Assembly: GCA_036504215.1 (NCBI GenBank)
Contig: DASXVO010000086.1
Span: 101,641-165,640 of the forward strand
Length of the DNA: 64,000 nt
Origin: Vicinamibacterales bacterium
GTDB taxonomy: Bacteria > Acidobacteriota > Vicinamibacteria > Vicinamibacterales > Fen-181
Reading direction: 5' to 3'
Shown here: positions 24,545 to 34,016 of the stretch, piece by piece
Numbering within the stretch: the stretch's first letter is position 1
Layout: each line of letters starts with the position of its first letter
Translations under genes and position numbers: made by a program
The notes under the pieces: model-generated
Told to the model about the DNA's origin: nothing
Databases searched by the model: none
What the model saw: the letters and a program-made list of their open reading frames with translations, nothing else

Positions 24545-26367
24545 CTCGACACGACACGATTGCCGTCGTCGACTTCGGCGGCCAGTACGCACATCTGATT
24601 GCCACGAAGGTCCGCCGCCTCCGCGTGCTCGCCGAGATCCGCCAGCCTGAGGATCCCATCGAGCTGTTCGCGCACTGCAAGGGCATCATCATCTCGGGCA
24701 GCCCGAGTTTCTCGTCATTCGGTGAAGACTCCGGCTACACGAAGGCGATCTACGATCTCGACATCCCGGTCCTCGGTTTCTGCTTCGGCCACCAGGAGAT
24801 CGCGAAGCACTACGGCGGGGTCGTGGTGCACGGCGGTCGCGAATGGGGTCGTGCGAACCTGCACATCGTGCGCGACCACCCGCTGTTTCGCGGCCTCGGG
24901 CCGGTCGAGCCGGTGTTCATGAGCCATTTCGACTCGGTCGTCAGCCTGGGCCCGGACTTCGAGGAACTCGGCTACACGGTGCTCGGCGAGAGCGAGGGCG
25001 GGGGCCATCGCTACGCCGCCATCGGGTCCGACAAGCACCGGCGCTACGGCTTCCAGTACCACCCTGAAGTGGACGATACGGTCCACGGCCACGAGATGAT
25101 CGCCAACTTCGTGCTCGGCATCTGCGGCTGCGAGCCGTCGTGGACGATGGAGCGGTATCTCGAAGAACAGGTGGAACGGGTCCGGCAGCAGGTCGGCGAC
25201 CGCTCGGTGTTCCTGCTGGCCTCGGGCGGCGTGGATTCGACCGTTGCCGCCAAGCTGTTCGCGCTGGCGATCGGGCCGGAGCGGCTGCACCTCCTGCACG
25301 TGGACAACGGGTTGATGCGCAAGGGTGAGAGCCGGAAGGTGCTCGAAACGTTGCGTGGGATCGGTCTTGGCGCGCATCTCCACTTCGTGGACGCGACGGC
25401 CGACTTCCTGGCGGCGCTCGGCGGTGTCATCGAGCCCGAGCGCAAGCGACAGGCGATTGGAGACACGTTCGTCACCGTGTTCGAGCGCGAGGCACGGCGC
25501 CTCGGCATCGAGGATCATCTGCTCGGCCAGGGCACGATCTACCCGGACACGATTGAAACCGGCGCGACCAAGCGGTCGGATACGATCAAGACCCACCACA
25601 ATCGCGTGCCGATCATCGAGGAGATGATCAAGAAGGGACGCGTGGTCGAGCCGCTGGCCGAGCTCTACAAGGTGGAGGTTCGAGAGCTGGGCGAGCAGTT
25701 GGGGATTCCGCACGAGATGATCTGGCGGCATCCGTTCCCCGGCCCCGGGCTGGGGGTGCGGCTGCTCTGCTCGGACGGGCGGGAGGATCGGGAGCAATTT
25801 CCCGAGATCGAGCCGCCACTCGCCGCGCTCGCCGCTGGCTACGGCATCCAGGCGCTGGCGCTGCCCATCCGGTCGGTCGGCGTGAAGGCCGATCTGCGGG
25901 CGTACGAGCATCCGGTGATGCTGGGCGGACAGGTCCCTTGGGAGCGCCTGCTCGAAGCGGTCGGCATGATCCTCAAACAGGTGCCTGGCCTGAACCGCTG
26001 CATCTGGAATCTCGGGCCGGCCATGCCGACGGGTGCCAGACCGCTGAAGGCGGGCATGACGGCGGCGCGTCTCGATCTGCTGCGCGAGGCCGATGCCCTC
26101 GTCATGGACGGCCTGCGCCGTCACGGCCTCTACGAGACGATCTGGCAGTGCCCGACCGTCCTCGTGCCGCTCGAGATCGACGGCCGTGGTGAGGAATTGG
26201 TGATCGTCCGGCCGATCCACTCCGAACGGGCGATGACGGCGACGCCCGCGCACCTGCCCGACGCGCTCGTCGCCGAGCTGAGAACGGCGATCCTCGCGCT
26301 CGCGGGCGTGAGCGGCTTCGCCCTCGATGTCACCTCGAAGCCGCCGGGAACCATCGAGTGGGAGTGA
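24541..26367 (+). CDS. guaA: GMP synthase (glutamine-hydrolysing)
   Basis: A 608-residue cytoplasmic enzyme that aminates XMP to GMP. The N-terminal type-I glutamine amidotransferase has its nucleophile in GFCFGHQE (Cys81) and the His/Glu pair in FQYHPEVDD. The ATP-pyrophosphatase domain has the P-loop ASGGVDST (about 220-227), then DNGLMRKGE and the GQGTIYPDTIETG segment. It ends with the dimerisation domain LALPIRSVGVKADLRAYEHP...KPPGTIEWE. It is about 80 residues longer than the common ~525-residue form; the extra length lies around the ATPase/dimerisation junction, as in the long-type GuaA. The start is fixed by the ATGA overlap. Confidence 0.95.
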   Translation: MTRHDTIAVVDFGGQYAHLIATKVRRLRVLAEIRQPEDPIELFAHCKGIIISGSPSFSSFGEDSGYTKAIYDLDIPVLGFCFGHQEIAKHYGGVVVHGGREWGRANLHIVRDHPLFRGLGPVEPVFMSHFDSVVSLGPDFEELGYTVLGESEGGGHRYAAIGSDKHRRYGFQYHPEVDDTVHGHEMIANFVLGICGCEPSWTMERYLEEQVERVRQQVGDRSVFLLASGGVDSTVAAKLFALAIGPERLHLLHVDNGLMRKGESRKVLETLRGIGLGAHLHFVDATADFLAALGGVIEPERKRQAIGDTFVTVFEREARRLGIEDHLLGQGTIYPDTIETGATKRSDTIKTHHNRVPIIEEMIKKGRVVEPLAELYKVEVRELGEQLGIPHEMIWRHPFPGPGLGVRLLCSDGREDREQFPEIEPPLAALAAGYGIQALALPIRSVGVKADLRAYEHPVMLGGQVPWERLLEAVGMILKQVPGLNRCIWNLGPAMPTGARPLKAGMTAARLDLLREADALVMDGLRRHGLYETIWQCPTVLVPLEIDGRGEELVIVRPIHSERAMTATPAHLPDALVAELRTAILALAGVSGFALDVTSKPPGTIEWE

Positions 26368-26454
26368 AGACGTTTCCGACGGATTACGCGGAATGAAGAT
26401 TGGCGGATCGCTGAGAGTCACCCACCGGCAGCGACGTGACGCCATTGCCGTCGT

Positions 26455-26503
26455 GCAGGATGCGTCCGGCATTCTGCATGTCGCAGTTTGCATTCTGCAT
26501 TTC
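26455..26503. repeat. Seven-unit heptanucleotide array upstream of the PEGA-domain gene
   Basis: Seven consecutive heptamers on the + strand: GCAGGAT, GCGTCCG, GCATTCT, GCATGTC, GCAGTTT, GCATTCT, GCATTTC. All begin with GC. The array ends 17 bases before the ATG of the next gene and four bases before a -10-like hexamer, so it fills most of the upstream region where a -35 element would lie. Confidence 0.8.
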
Positions 26504-26506
26504 TGC

Positions 26507-26512
26507 TAGGAT
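26507..26512 (+). promoter_or_regulatory. -10-like hexamer close to the PEGA gene ATG
   Basis: TAGGAT ends eight bases before ATG 26521. Start of transcription would fall at or next to the ATG, giving a leaderless or near-leaderless mRNA. No Shine-Dalgarno sequence is seen in the short interval. Weak evidence on its own; it matches the pattern at 42562, 45132 and 63419. Confidence 0.35.
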
Positions 26513-26520
26513 CCCACGCC

Positions 26521-27357
26521 ATGACGACCGAACGGGACGACTCCTCTTCTTCGCGCCCAGCCTGGCAGCGCCCGGTGCTCATCGTGGTCGCCGTCGTTGT
26601 CCTCGCAGGCGCTGCGTTTCTCGGCCGGATCCTGGCGCCGCTGGTTCGCGGCGGGGGAACGGCGCCGGCCAGCACCGTGACCGCCACACCCTCCACGCCG
26701 GCCGCCACCGCGGCCGCGCCGGTGACAACGCCCGAGACCACGTTGCCCGCGCTCGAGGCGTCACGTGATGCAAAGCCCAGAACGAAGAAGAGGGGCGAGG
26801 CACTACCCCCGATCGTGGCGGCGTCTGATGCAGCGCCGACGATGGGTGAACTGCACATCGACAGCGATATGCCGGGTGCCATGGTATTCCTCGATCGCAA
26901 GTACCTCGGCAACGCTCCCATCACCGCGAAGGACGTTCCGCCGGGCACGCACCAACTGAATCTGACCGCAGAGGGGTACGACGGCTACTCCGAACCGATC
27001 GACGTGGCAGTCGGTCCCGCGGACGTGATGATTCGCTTCAAGGAAGTGCGGCTCAAGGAGACGGCGGAGGTCGTGCACAAGCACGCGATGGGCTCGTGCG
27101 AGGGCCGGCTGTTCGCCGATCCCCAGGGCGTCCGCTACGAGACGACGAACAAGAGCGATGCGTTCACGATGCGGTTCGCGGACATCGAGGCGTTCGAGAT
27201 CGACTACCTGCAGAAGAACCTGAAGATCAAGAGGCGCGGCGGCAAGTCGTACAACTTCACCACGAAGGCGACCAACGCCGACCCGCTGTTCGTGTTCCAC
27301 CGCAACGTGGACAAGGTTCGTCAGCAGATCGCCGGCGGCGCTCCAGCGAAGAAGTAG
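26521..27357 (+). CDS. Membrane-anchored PEGA-domain protein
   Basis: A 278-residue protein with one N-terminal transmembrane helix (VLIVVAVVVLAGAAFLG, ~18-35). A Thr/Ala/Pro-rich linker (~45-90) is followed by a PEGA domain (~115-165: GELHIDSDMPGAMVFLDRKY, then PPGTHQLNLTAEGYDGY). The C-terminal ~100 residues (CEGRLFADPQGVRYETTNK, DAFTMRFADIEAFEIDYL, KSYNFTTKA) look like a small beta-rich PH-like fold. PEGA domains are thought to bind cell-surface structures, so it is probably an envelope protein facing the periplasm; exact function unknown. It is convergent with the histidine kinase gene, 28 bases away. Confidence 0.8.
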   Translation: MTTERDDSSSSRPAWQRPVLIVVAVVVLAGAAFLGRILAPLVRGGGTAPASTVTATPSTPAATAAAPVTTPETTLPALEASRDAKPRTKKRGEALPPIVAASDAAPTMGELHIDSDMPGAMVFLDRKYLGNAPITAKDVPPGTHQLNLTAEGYDGYSEPIDVAVGPADVMIRFKEVRLKETAEVVHKHAMGSCEGRLFADPQGVRYETTNKSDAFTMRFADIEAFEIDYLQKNLKIKRRGGKSYNFTTKATNADPLFVFHRNVDKVRQQIAGGAPAKK

Positions 27358-27385
27358 CAGGCCGACGCCGCTCCGTCGGGGGCCA

Positions 27386-30300
27386 TCACCCGGGAAGTGG
27401 TTGAGGTGGGCGCGACAGCCGCGCACGGACGCGGTCGAGCAGCACGCGAGGCTCGTACGGCTTGAGCAGCAGGTCCAAGCCATCATCGGCGCCGCCGCCG
27501 GTACTCTCTTCGAGCATCTGCCGGCTGTACCCGCTGCAGTAGAGCACCGGGACGTCCCGGCGTCTGGCCCTGATGTGCGCGTGCACCTGCGGGCCGTTCA
27601 GACGCGGCATCACGACGTCGAGCAAGGCGAGAGCGATCTCGTCCCGGTGCGCATCGAAGATCGCGACCGCCTCGGCTCCGTCCCGCGCGGTCAGGACCGT
27701 GTACCCGGCACCCTCGAGCACTCGCTTCGCGAGGCCGCGTACCAGGTCCTCGTCCTCTGCCAGCAGGATCATCTCATGGCCCACCGACCCCGCCGGCGCG
27801 GTCGGTACGATCTCGTCCCGCACGGCCGTCGCGTCCACGACAGCGTCGCCGGCCGCCGGCAGGTAGATGACGAACCGGGCACCGTGCGCTGGCTCCGAGA
27901 TGACCTCGATCAACCCGTCGTGCTGCTTGACGATGCCGTAGACCGTCGCGAGACCGAGTCCCGACCCCTTGCCGACCTCCTTCGTGGTGAAGAAGGGCTC
28001 GAACACGTGCTCGAGGATATCCGGCGGGATCCCGGGACCGGTGTCCGACACGGTCAGAACGACGTAGTCTCCACCTCGTGCCCATGGCCGCTGCTGACAG
28101 AACTCCTCGTCGGCTGTGACCCGGGACGTGGCAACCGTGATGCGGCCGCCGTCCGGCATCGCATCGCGCGCGTTCAGCGAGAGGTTCATCAAGACCTGCT
28201 CGATCTGCCCGGCGTCGGCCATCACGGAGGGGAGGCCGTCGCCCGGACGGAAGTCCAGCTCGATGTGTTCGCCGATGAGGCGGCGCAGCATCGTGAGCAG
28301 GTTGGCAATCCGCGCATTCAAGTCGATCGCCCGGCGCTCCATCGTCTGCCGGCGGCTGAAGGCGAGCAACTGGCGCACGAGGACCGTGGCCCGGTCCGCG
28401 GCGCGTTTGATCTCGCTGATCTCGGAGTGCATCGGTTGACCGGGCTGCAGATCGGCGAGCGCCAGTCCGGCGTAGCCACTCATCACCTGCAGCAGGTTGT
28501 TGAAATCGTGAGCGACGCCCCCCGCGAGTTGGCCGACGGCTTCCATCTTCTGCGCCTGGCGGTACTGCGCCTCGAGCCGTCGCTGTTCGGTCACGTCACG
28601 CCCGAGGCTCGCCGACCCGATGATCGCGCCGGTCGTGTCGCGGATGTGGGTGTTGTCCCACACGATCTCGCGGACCTCCCCGTCGCGCGTCACGATCTGG
28701 TGCTCGTAGCTGGGCCCGAACTCGCCCGTCTGCAGTGCCTCGAGGAAGTGCCGCGACGCGGCATCCCGCACGTTGGGTGGGACGAACACCTCGAACCAGT
28801 CGCGCCCGATGATCTCGTCGCGCCGCCAGGCCGTCAGCGCGAGCAGGTGGCTGTTGCAGAACGTGATGCCGCCGTGCACGTCCAGCATCACCGCGATGAC
28901 CGGCACGCTGTCGAGGATCTCTCGCACGCGCCGCTCGACCTGGTGGCGCGCATCCTCACCCGCCCTGCGTTCGGTGACGTCGAGGATGATGCTCTCGTCG
29001 ATGCGGGAGCCGTCGAGTTCCGTTCCGACCGTTGCGGTGTCCTCCATCCAGCGCACCCGGCCATCGCGTGTGACGATGCGATATTCCAACCGGAAGTGGT
29101 CGCTCCCCTGCCCGGCGTGTGCCGCCACCTCCGCCATCGCCCGTGGCAGATCGTCCGGCAGCATGATATCGGCCCAGGCGAGACGACCCGAGACGAAGTC
29201 CTCGGCCGAGTACCCGAACTGCGCGACGTTTTCGGAGATGTATTCGACCAGCCAGGCGTCGCCGTGCCGCCAGCGGACGAGGATGACGGGGCTGTTCTCG
29301 ACGATGAGCATGGCGCGGTGGAGCGCTCGTTCGACGGCTCGCGTCTCGGTGACATCCTCGGCGACGCCCATCACACCCAGCGGTTGACGATTCGCGTCGA
29401 GCATGAGCGCCGTGGACAGTCGGATGTCGATTGGGTGACCATCCTTGTGTCGCCGCGTGACCTCGATCCCGGTGATACGCTCGCCGCCCGTCAGAATCCG
29501 ACGCTGGATGTCCATGAACCCGGGCCATTTGTCCGGCGCGACGATCGGTATCGGCTGTCCGATGGCCTCCGCAGCGGTCCAGCCGAACGTCAGCTCCGCG
29601 GCAGCGTTCCACGACATCACGCGACCATCGCGGTCGAGCGTGACGATCGCGAGAGGCGACGCCCGCAGCACGGCTTCCAGCATGTCGGTCGTCTGCGCGA
29701 GCGCGGCCGTCCGCTCCTCGACCGTCTGCTCAGCCTGGAGCTTGGCGTGGCGAAGCAGGCTCTGACGCCACGCGACCACGAACACGAATGCCATCGGGAC
29801 GAGCGAGAGCACGAGTCCCGACAGCCCCCACAACCGGCGCGCCTCGGCCAGCGGGGCGGTCCATCCGAAGCGCGGCCGGCCCGCGATCTCCCAGCGGGCA
29901 TTGGTCAGCTGGAACGTCTCGAGCACCGGGTCCTCATCGAACACGGCGTCCGATCCGTAGAAAGCCCGTCCGCCCGGCCGGCGAACGGCCAGGGCGACGT
30001 CACCGTGACTTCCGGTCAGCCCCGCCTCGTCCAGGATGGGCTGCATGTCCACCGCCACTCCGACGAGTCCCCAATACGCGTCCCGCTGGTGTACGGCGCG
30101 TCGCGCGATCAGGCCGAGGCCGCCCTGGACGAGGTCGACGGGGCCTGACAGCACTCTGTCCCGGCTGCGAATCGCCAGTTGGACGTCCTCGCGGACCTCC
30201 GCCCGTGAGTCGGCGGCCAGGTCGTAGCCCAGGACGCGCTCGTTGCCCTCGACCGGGTAGACCTGGGCGTAGGTCGTGCCGGGGGCGACTCCGAGGTTGC

Positions 30301-30643
30301 GCACGCCCGGCACCGCCGTGCGCAGCCGCGCGGCGAACTCCGGGAAGAGACGCCCCACCTGCTCGCGGCTCACCTCGACTTCGACGAAGGCGTGGAGGCC
30401 ATCGAGCAGGGCGAGCCGGCGCTCGACGGCCGAGACGAGCGCGCTGCGACGGAGCACCAACTCGCGCTGCACGTCGTTCCTGAGCGCCTGCAGGCTCTGC
30501 GCCTGCCGCCACAGGCCCAGTTCGAACCACGCGGCCCCGAAGGCGAGGCCCGCCACCAGCGCCGCGGCAAGCGCCGTGCGACGGGGAGTGGAGAGCCACC
30601 CGATGCGGAACCTGACCCGCGTGGATCGTCCCTGTTCGTTCAT
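27386..30643 (-). CDS. Hybrid histidine kinase: CHASE sensor, PAS repeats, kinase core, receiver
   Basis: A 1,085-residue inner-membrane sensor. Two helices ([18 protein letters not shown], 22-39; [18 protein letters not shown], near 300) flank a periplasmic CHASE-like domain (~60-270). At least three PAS domains follow ([55 protein letters not shown]). The kinase core has phospho-acceptor His in [17 protein letters not shown]-box [14 protein letters not shown] and G-boxes DTGPGIP and [13 protein letters not shown]. The C-terminal receiver has AEDED, the Asp in LALLDVVMP and Lys in LLLKPYEP. No output domain is fused, so it must pass phosphate to another protein. It starts ten bases after the BNR gene stop, so its signal may relate to that exported system. 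Confidence 0.92.
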   Translation of the reverse strand: MNEQGRSTRVRFRIGWLSTPRRTALAAALVAGLAFGAAWFELGLWRQAQSLQALRNDVQRELVLRRSALVSAVERRLALLDGLHAFVEVEVSREQVGRLFPEFAARLRTAVPGVRNLGVAPGTTYAQVYPVEGNERVLGYDLAADSRAEVREDVQLAIRSRDRVLSGPVDLVQGGLGLIARRAVHQRDAYWGLVGVAVDMQPILDEAGLTGSHGDVALAVRRPGGRAFYGSDAVFDEDPVLETFQLTNARWEIAGRPRFGWTAPLAEARRLWGLSGLVLSLVPMAFVFVVAWRQSLLRHAKLQAEQTVEERTAALAQTTDMLEAVLRASPLAIVTLDRDGRVMSWNAAAELTFGWTAAEAIGQPIPIVAPDKWPGFMDIQRRILTGGERITGIEVTRRHKDGHPIDIRLSTALMLDANRQPLGVMGVAEDVTETRAVERALHRAMLIVENSPVILVRWRHGDAWLVEYISENVAQFGYSAEDFVSGRLAWADIMLPDDLPRAMAEVAAHAGQGSDHFRLEYRIVTRDGRVRWMEDTATVGTELDGSRIDESIILDVTERRAGEDARHQVERRVREILDSVPVIAVMLDVHGGITFCNSHLLALTAWRRDEIIGRDWFEVFVPPNVRDAASRHFLEALQTGEFGPSYEHQIVTRDGEVREIVWDNTHIRDTTGAIIGSASLGRDVTEQRRLEAQYRQAQKMEAVGQLAGGVAHDFNNLLQVMSGYAGLALADLQPGQPMHSEISEIKRAADRATVLVRQLLAFSRRQTMERRAIDLNARIANLLTMLRRLIGEHIELDFRPGDGLPSVMADAGQIEQVLMNLSLNARDAMPDGGRITVATSRVTADEEFCQQRPWARGGDYVVLTVSDTGPGIPPDILEHVFEPFFTTKEVGKGSGLGLATVYGIVKQHDGLIEVISEPAHGARFVIYLPAAGDAVVDATAVRDEIVPTAPAGSVGHEMILLAEDEDLVRGLAKRVLEGAGYTVLTARDGAEAVAIFDAHRDEIALALLDVVMPRLNGPQVHAHIRARRRDVPVLYCSGYSRQMLEESTGGGADDGLDLLLKPYEPRVLLDRVRARLSRPPQPLPG

Positions 30644-30653
30644 GCGTCCACGA

Positions 30654-33600
30654 CTAGCGCTCCGGCGTCCACCTCGGGACGCGCCCGGGTGTCCACGGCG
30701 CGCCAATCGCCTCGAGACGTCCCTGGAGGGTCTTCATGTCCAGCTCCATGATCGTCTTCAGTTGCTCGAGCACCGGCGCGAAGAGCTCACTCGAGATCTG
30801 GTACGAGCGCCGGTGAGTCTCGGTGGGTGCAGACGTTGCGGTCCAGTGACCGGCCACGATGCCCTGGACCCGCTCGACAATCGACGGCGGCGTGGCCTCG
30901 CTGTACCGGCGCAGCACCGTGTCGCCGTTGAGCGCCAGCTGGATGTCGCGCAGACGGGCATCGAGCGCCTGCACGTCACCGACCAGCTTCTCATCGGCCT
31001 TCGGCGAGTCGGCCAGGGCCTTGCGCACGAGCGTCAGTTCCTTCCGGAGGTCGCTCGCTGCCTGTGAAGCGCCGAGCACTGCGCGCTGCAGCCGGGCCGT
31101 TTTTTGCTCGAATTCGAGCACCGCGGCGCGATCGGCCGGCGGCAGGCTCGCGGTACCGAGGGGCACCGCCTGGAACGACTGGGCCTCGCCGATCGAGATC
31201 ACCTTGCCCTCGACACGCTTCGCCAGCGACACCCGGTAGGTACCGGGCGCCACCATCGGCCCGACAGGCGGCGACGAGAAGAGGTCATCCTCGAGCGAGA
31301 CTGGCGGCTGCGTGTCCGCCGGATCCGCTGGCGGGAAGCGGAGGTCCCACGCCACGCGATGGAAGCCCGCGCTCGTCGGAGCACCAATGCGTCGGACCAC
31401 GTTGCCGGTCACGTCGGTGACGGTCAATTCGACCGCCGGTGCCTCCTCGCGATCCTCCGCCCGCAGCACCTCCCAGCTCGGAGACGTGACGTCACCGCCG
31501 GCCTTCGCCGCCTTCTTCTCCTGCGCCTGACGTGCCTGACGCCTGGTCTGGAGCCCTTCCTTCAGGTAGTAGGTGAACACGGCCCCGAACGGCGGGTTGG
31601 GCGCCGCGTACAGCGACTCGCCCAGGAACGCTTTGCCGCGGAGACCGAGCGGGAACGAGGGCACGTACATCCAAGCCGACCTGGCCGGGAAGATCGCGCC
31701 GTCCTGTCCCAGCAACTCCGGGGTCACGCGGCGCAGCGGCGTGTAGTCGTCCAGAATGTAGAAGCCCCGGCCGAACGTCGCGATCACCAGGTCGGTCTCT
31801 CGCTTCTGAACCGTGATGTCCCGCACCGCAATCGTGGGCAGACCGCCCTTGAGCGGAATCCACTTCCGCCCGCCGTCCACCGTGAAGAACAGCCCGAACT
31901 CGGTGCCGGCAAACAACAGGTTCGACCTCTCCGGGTCCTCCACGACGACGTACACCGAGCCACGTTCGGGCAGGTTGCCGACCATGGAGGTCCACGTGCG
32001 GCCGCGGTCCGTGCTCTTCAGCAGGTACGGCTTCAGATCGCCTGTCTTGTGATTGTCGAAGGCGGCGTAGACCGTGTCCGCGTCGCGCGGTGACGGCTCG
32101 ATCCGCGAGACATACGTGTTCTCCGGCACGCCGGGGAACTTCTCGATCCTCCGCCACGACTTTCCGCCGTCCTCGCTCACCTGCACGAGCCCGTCGTCGG
32201 TCCCCACGTAAAGGAGGCCTTCTTTCACGGGCGACTCGGCGAGCGAGACGATGTTGCCGTAGAACGACGTGGAGCTGTTCTTGGCCACCGCATCGACCGT
32301 CCACACCCGTCCCATCACCTTGAGGGCATTACGATCGATCTGGCGGGTCAGGTCGGCACCGACTGGCGTCCAGGAGTTCCCCCGGTCGTCCGAGCGGAAT
32401 AGGCGCTGCGCGGCGAAGTAGAGGCGGGTGTGCGAGTGGGGGCTGATGATGAGCGGCGAGTCCCAGTTCCAGCGGAGCGGTGCCTCATCCCTGCCGGCCT
32501 GCGGCTGGATATCGATCTGCTCGCCCGTCCGGCGGTCGAAACGCACCAACACGCCGTGCTGCGACTCGGCGTAGACGATGTTCGGATCCTCGGGATCGAC
32601 GCGGCTGACGAATCCGTCGCCGCCCGTGGTGACGAACCAGAGGTCGTTCGTGATGCCGTGGTCGGTCGTCGTTCTGGACGGACCGCCGAGCGAGGTATTG
32701 TCCTGGGTGCCGCCGTAGACGTAGTAGAACGGCTTCGAGTTGTCCACCGCGACGCGGTAGAACTGCGTGATCGGCAGATTGGCCTTGAACGCCCAGCTCC
32801 TCGCCCGGTCGAAGCTCTCGTAGACGCCGCCGTCGTTGCCGTTGACCAGGTGATCGGTGTCGCTCGGATCGATCCAGAGCGCGTGGTTGTCCACGTGCTT
32901 CCAGCGCTCGCCGGCGTTCTGGAACGTCTTCCCGCCGTCGTGCGTGACCTGCATGTAGACGTCCATCGAGTAGACGCGGTCGACGTTCTTCGGATCGGGA
33001 ACCAGCTCGTTGTAATACTGCGGGCCGCCGGACACGTAGCTGCTCATCTTCTCCCAGCTCGCGCCGCGATCGGTCGAGCGGAAGAAGCCGCCAGCCTTGT
33101 TGGCCGCCTCGACGATCGCATACACGACGTCGGGATCGACCGGCGAGACGGCGAGGCCGATGCGGCCGAGGTCCTCCTTCGGCAACCCGTTCTCGAGCTT
33201 CTTCCACGTGGCGCCGGCATCCGTCGTCTTGTAGATGGCCGACTCGGGGCCGCCATCAATCAACGTCCAGACGTGGCGACGGCGCTGGTAGGCCGACGCA
33301 TAGAGGACGTCCGGGTTGCGCGGGTCGAGCGCCAGATCGCTGGCGCCCGTGTTCTCACTGATCGTCAGCACGGCCTTCCAGGTGGCGCCGCCATCGGTCG
33401 TCTTGTAGACACCGCGGTCGCCGCCGGACGACCAGAGCGACCCCATCGCGGCCACGTAGACGACGTTCGAGTGGCGCGGGTCGACCAGGATCTTCCCGAC
33501 GTGCATCGAGTCCTTCAGGCCAACGCGTTCCCAGTTCTTCCCACCGTCGATCGACTTGTAGACGCCGTCGCCGTACGACACGCTCCGCTGGCTGTTGTTC

Positions 33601-33995
33601 TCGCCCGTGCCCACCCACACGACCTGCGGCTCGCGCGGGTCGATGGTGACGCAGCCGATCGAGAACGAGCCCTGCGCGTCGAAGACCGGCGTCCACGATA
33701 CGCCGGCATTCACCGTCTTCCAGACGCCGCCGACCGTGGCGACGTACCAGGTCGTGCGACGGTCGGGCTGGACGGCGATATCGATCACCCGGCCCGAAGT
33801 GACGGCCGGTCCGATGTTCCGCAACTCGAGTCCGCTGAAGGTGTCGGCGGTCATCGGGTCCTTGGCGGCGTCCGCCGCCGACTTCCCGCCTCCCGACTTC
33901 TGGACTCCCCCGGCTGGCGCCTGCGCGTACAGGACGAGGCTGCCGAGTACCGCGATCGAGACGACGATGGCGACGAGCAGGACGGTACGTTTCAC
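30654..33995 (-). CDS. Exported sortilin/BNR-repeat beta-propeller protein, copy 1
   Basis: A 1,113-residue protein with an N-terminal signal or anchor (VLLVAIVVSIAVLGSLVLYA). About the first 750 residues form one or two VPS10-like propellers with repeated Asp-box motifs (SxDGGxxW: SIDGGKNW, TTDGGATW, SEDGGKSW, TVDGGRKW). The C-terminal part has LTVTDVTGNVVRRIG (a FlgD/Ig-like segment seen in this family) and a long helical tail. Such proteins are often labelled glycosyl hydrolases, but no catalytic residues can be assigned; a binding role for proteins or glycans is as likely. GTG 33995 with GGAGGT seven bases upstream is the best start. It lies 21 bases after the receptor gene and 10 before the kinase. 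A paralogue is at 46237. Confidence 0.85.
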   Translation of the reverse strand: MKRTVLLVAIVVSIAVLGSLVLYAQAPAGGVQKSGGGKSAADAAKDPMTADTFSGLELRNIGPAVTSGRVIDIAVQPDRRTTWYVATVGGVWKTVNAGVSWTPVFDAQGSFSIGCVTIDPREPQVVWVGTGENNSQRSVSYGDGVYKSIDGGKNWERVGLKDSMHVGKILVDPRHSNVVYVAAMGSLWSSGGDRGVYKTTDGGATWKAVLTISENTGASDLALDPRNPDVLYASAYQRRRHVWTLIDGGPESAIYKTTDAGATWKKLENGLPKEDLGRIGLAVSPVDPDVVYAIVEAANKAGGFFRSTDRGASWEKMSSYVSGGPQYYNELVPDPKNVDRVYSMDVYMQVTHDGGKTFQNAGERWKHVDNHALWIDPSDTDHLVNGNDGGVYESFDRARSWAFKANLPITQFYRVAVDNSKPFYYVYGGTQDNTSLGGPSRTTTDHGITNDLWFVTTGGDGFVSRVDPEDPNIVYAESQHGVLVRFDRRTGEQIDIQPQAGRDEAPLRWNWDSPLIISPHSHTRLYFAAQRLFRSDDRGNSWTPVGADLTRQIDRNALKVMGRVWTVDAVAKNSSTSFYGNIVSLAESPVKEGLLYVGTDDGLVQVSEDGGKSWRRIEKFPGVPENTYVSRIEPSPRDADTVYAAFDNHKTGDLKPYLLKSTDRGRTWTSMVGNLPERGSVYVVVEDPERSNLLFAGTEFGLFFTVDGGRKWIPLKGGLPTIAVRDITVQKRETDLVIATFGRGFYILDDYTPLRRVTPELLGQDGAIFPARSAWMYVPSFPLGLRGKAFLGESLYAAPNPPFGAVFTYYLKEGLQTRRQARQAQEKKAAKAGGDVTSPSWEVLRAEDREEAPAVELTVTDVTGNVVRRIGAPTSAGFHRVAWDLRFPPADPADTQPPVSLEDDLFSSPPVGPMVAPGTYRVSLAKRVEGKVISIGEAQSFQAVPLGTASLPPADRAAVLEFEQKTARLQRAVLGASQAASDLRKELTLVRKALADSPKADEKLVGDVQALDARLRDIQLALNGDTVLRRYSEATPPSIVERVQGIVAGHWTATSAPTETHRRSYQISSELFAPVLEQLKTIMELDMKTLQGRLEAIGAPWTPGRVPRWTPER

Positions 33996-34016
33996 GAGAT
34001 GACCTCCGTCTGGCAA

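Noticed and set aside
27401..30148. Open frame of 915 codons on the plus strand
   Set aside because: It is antisense to the hybrid histidine kinase, whose His, N, G and receiver motifs are all intact. No recognisable domain in the opposite frame.
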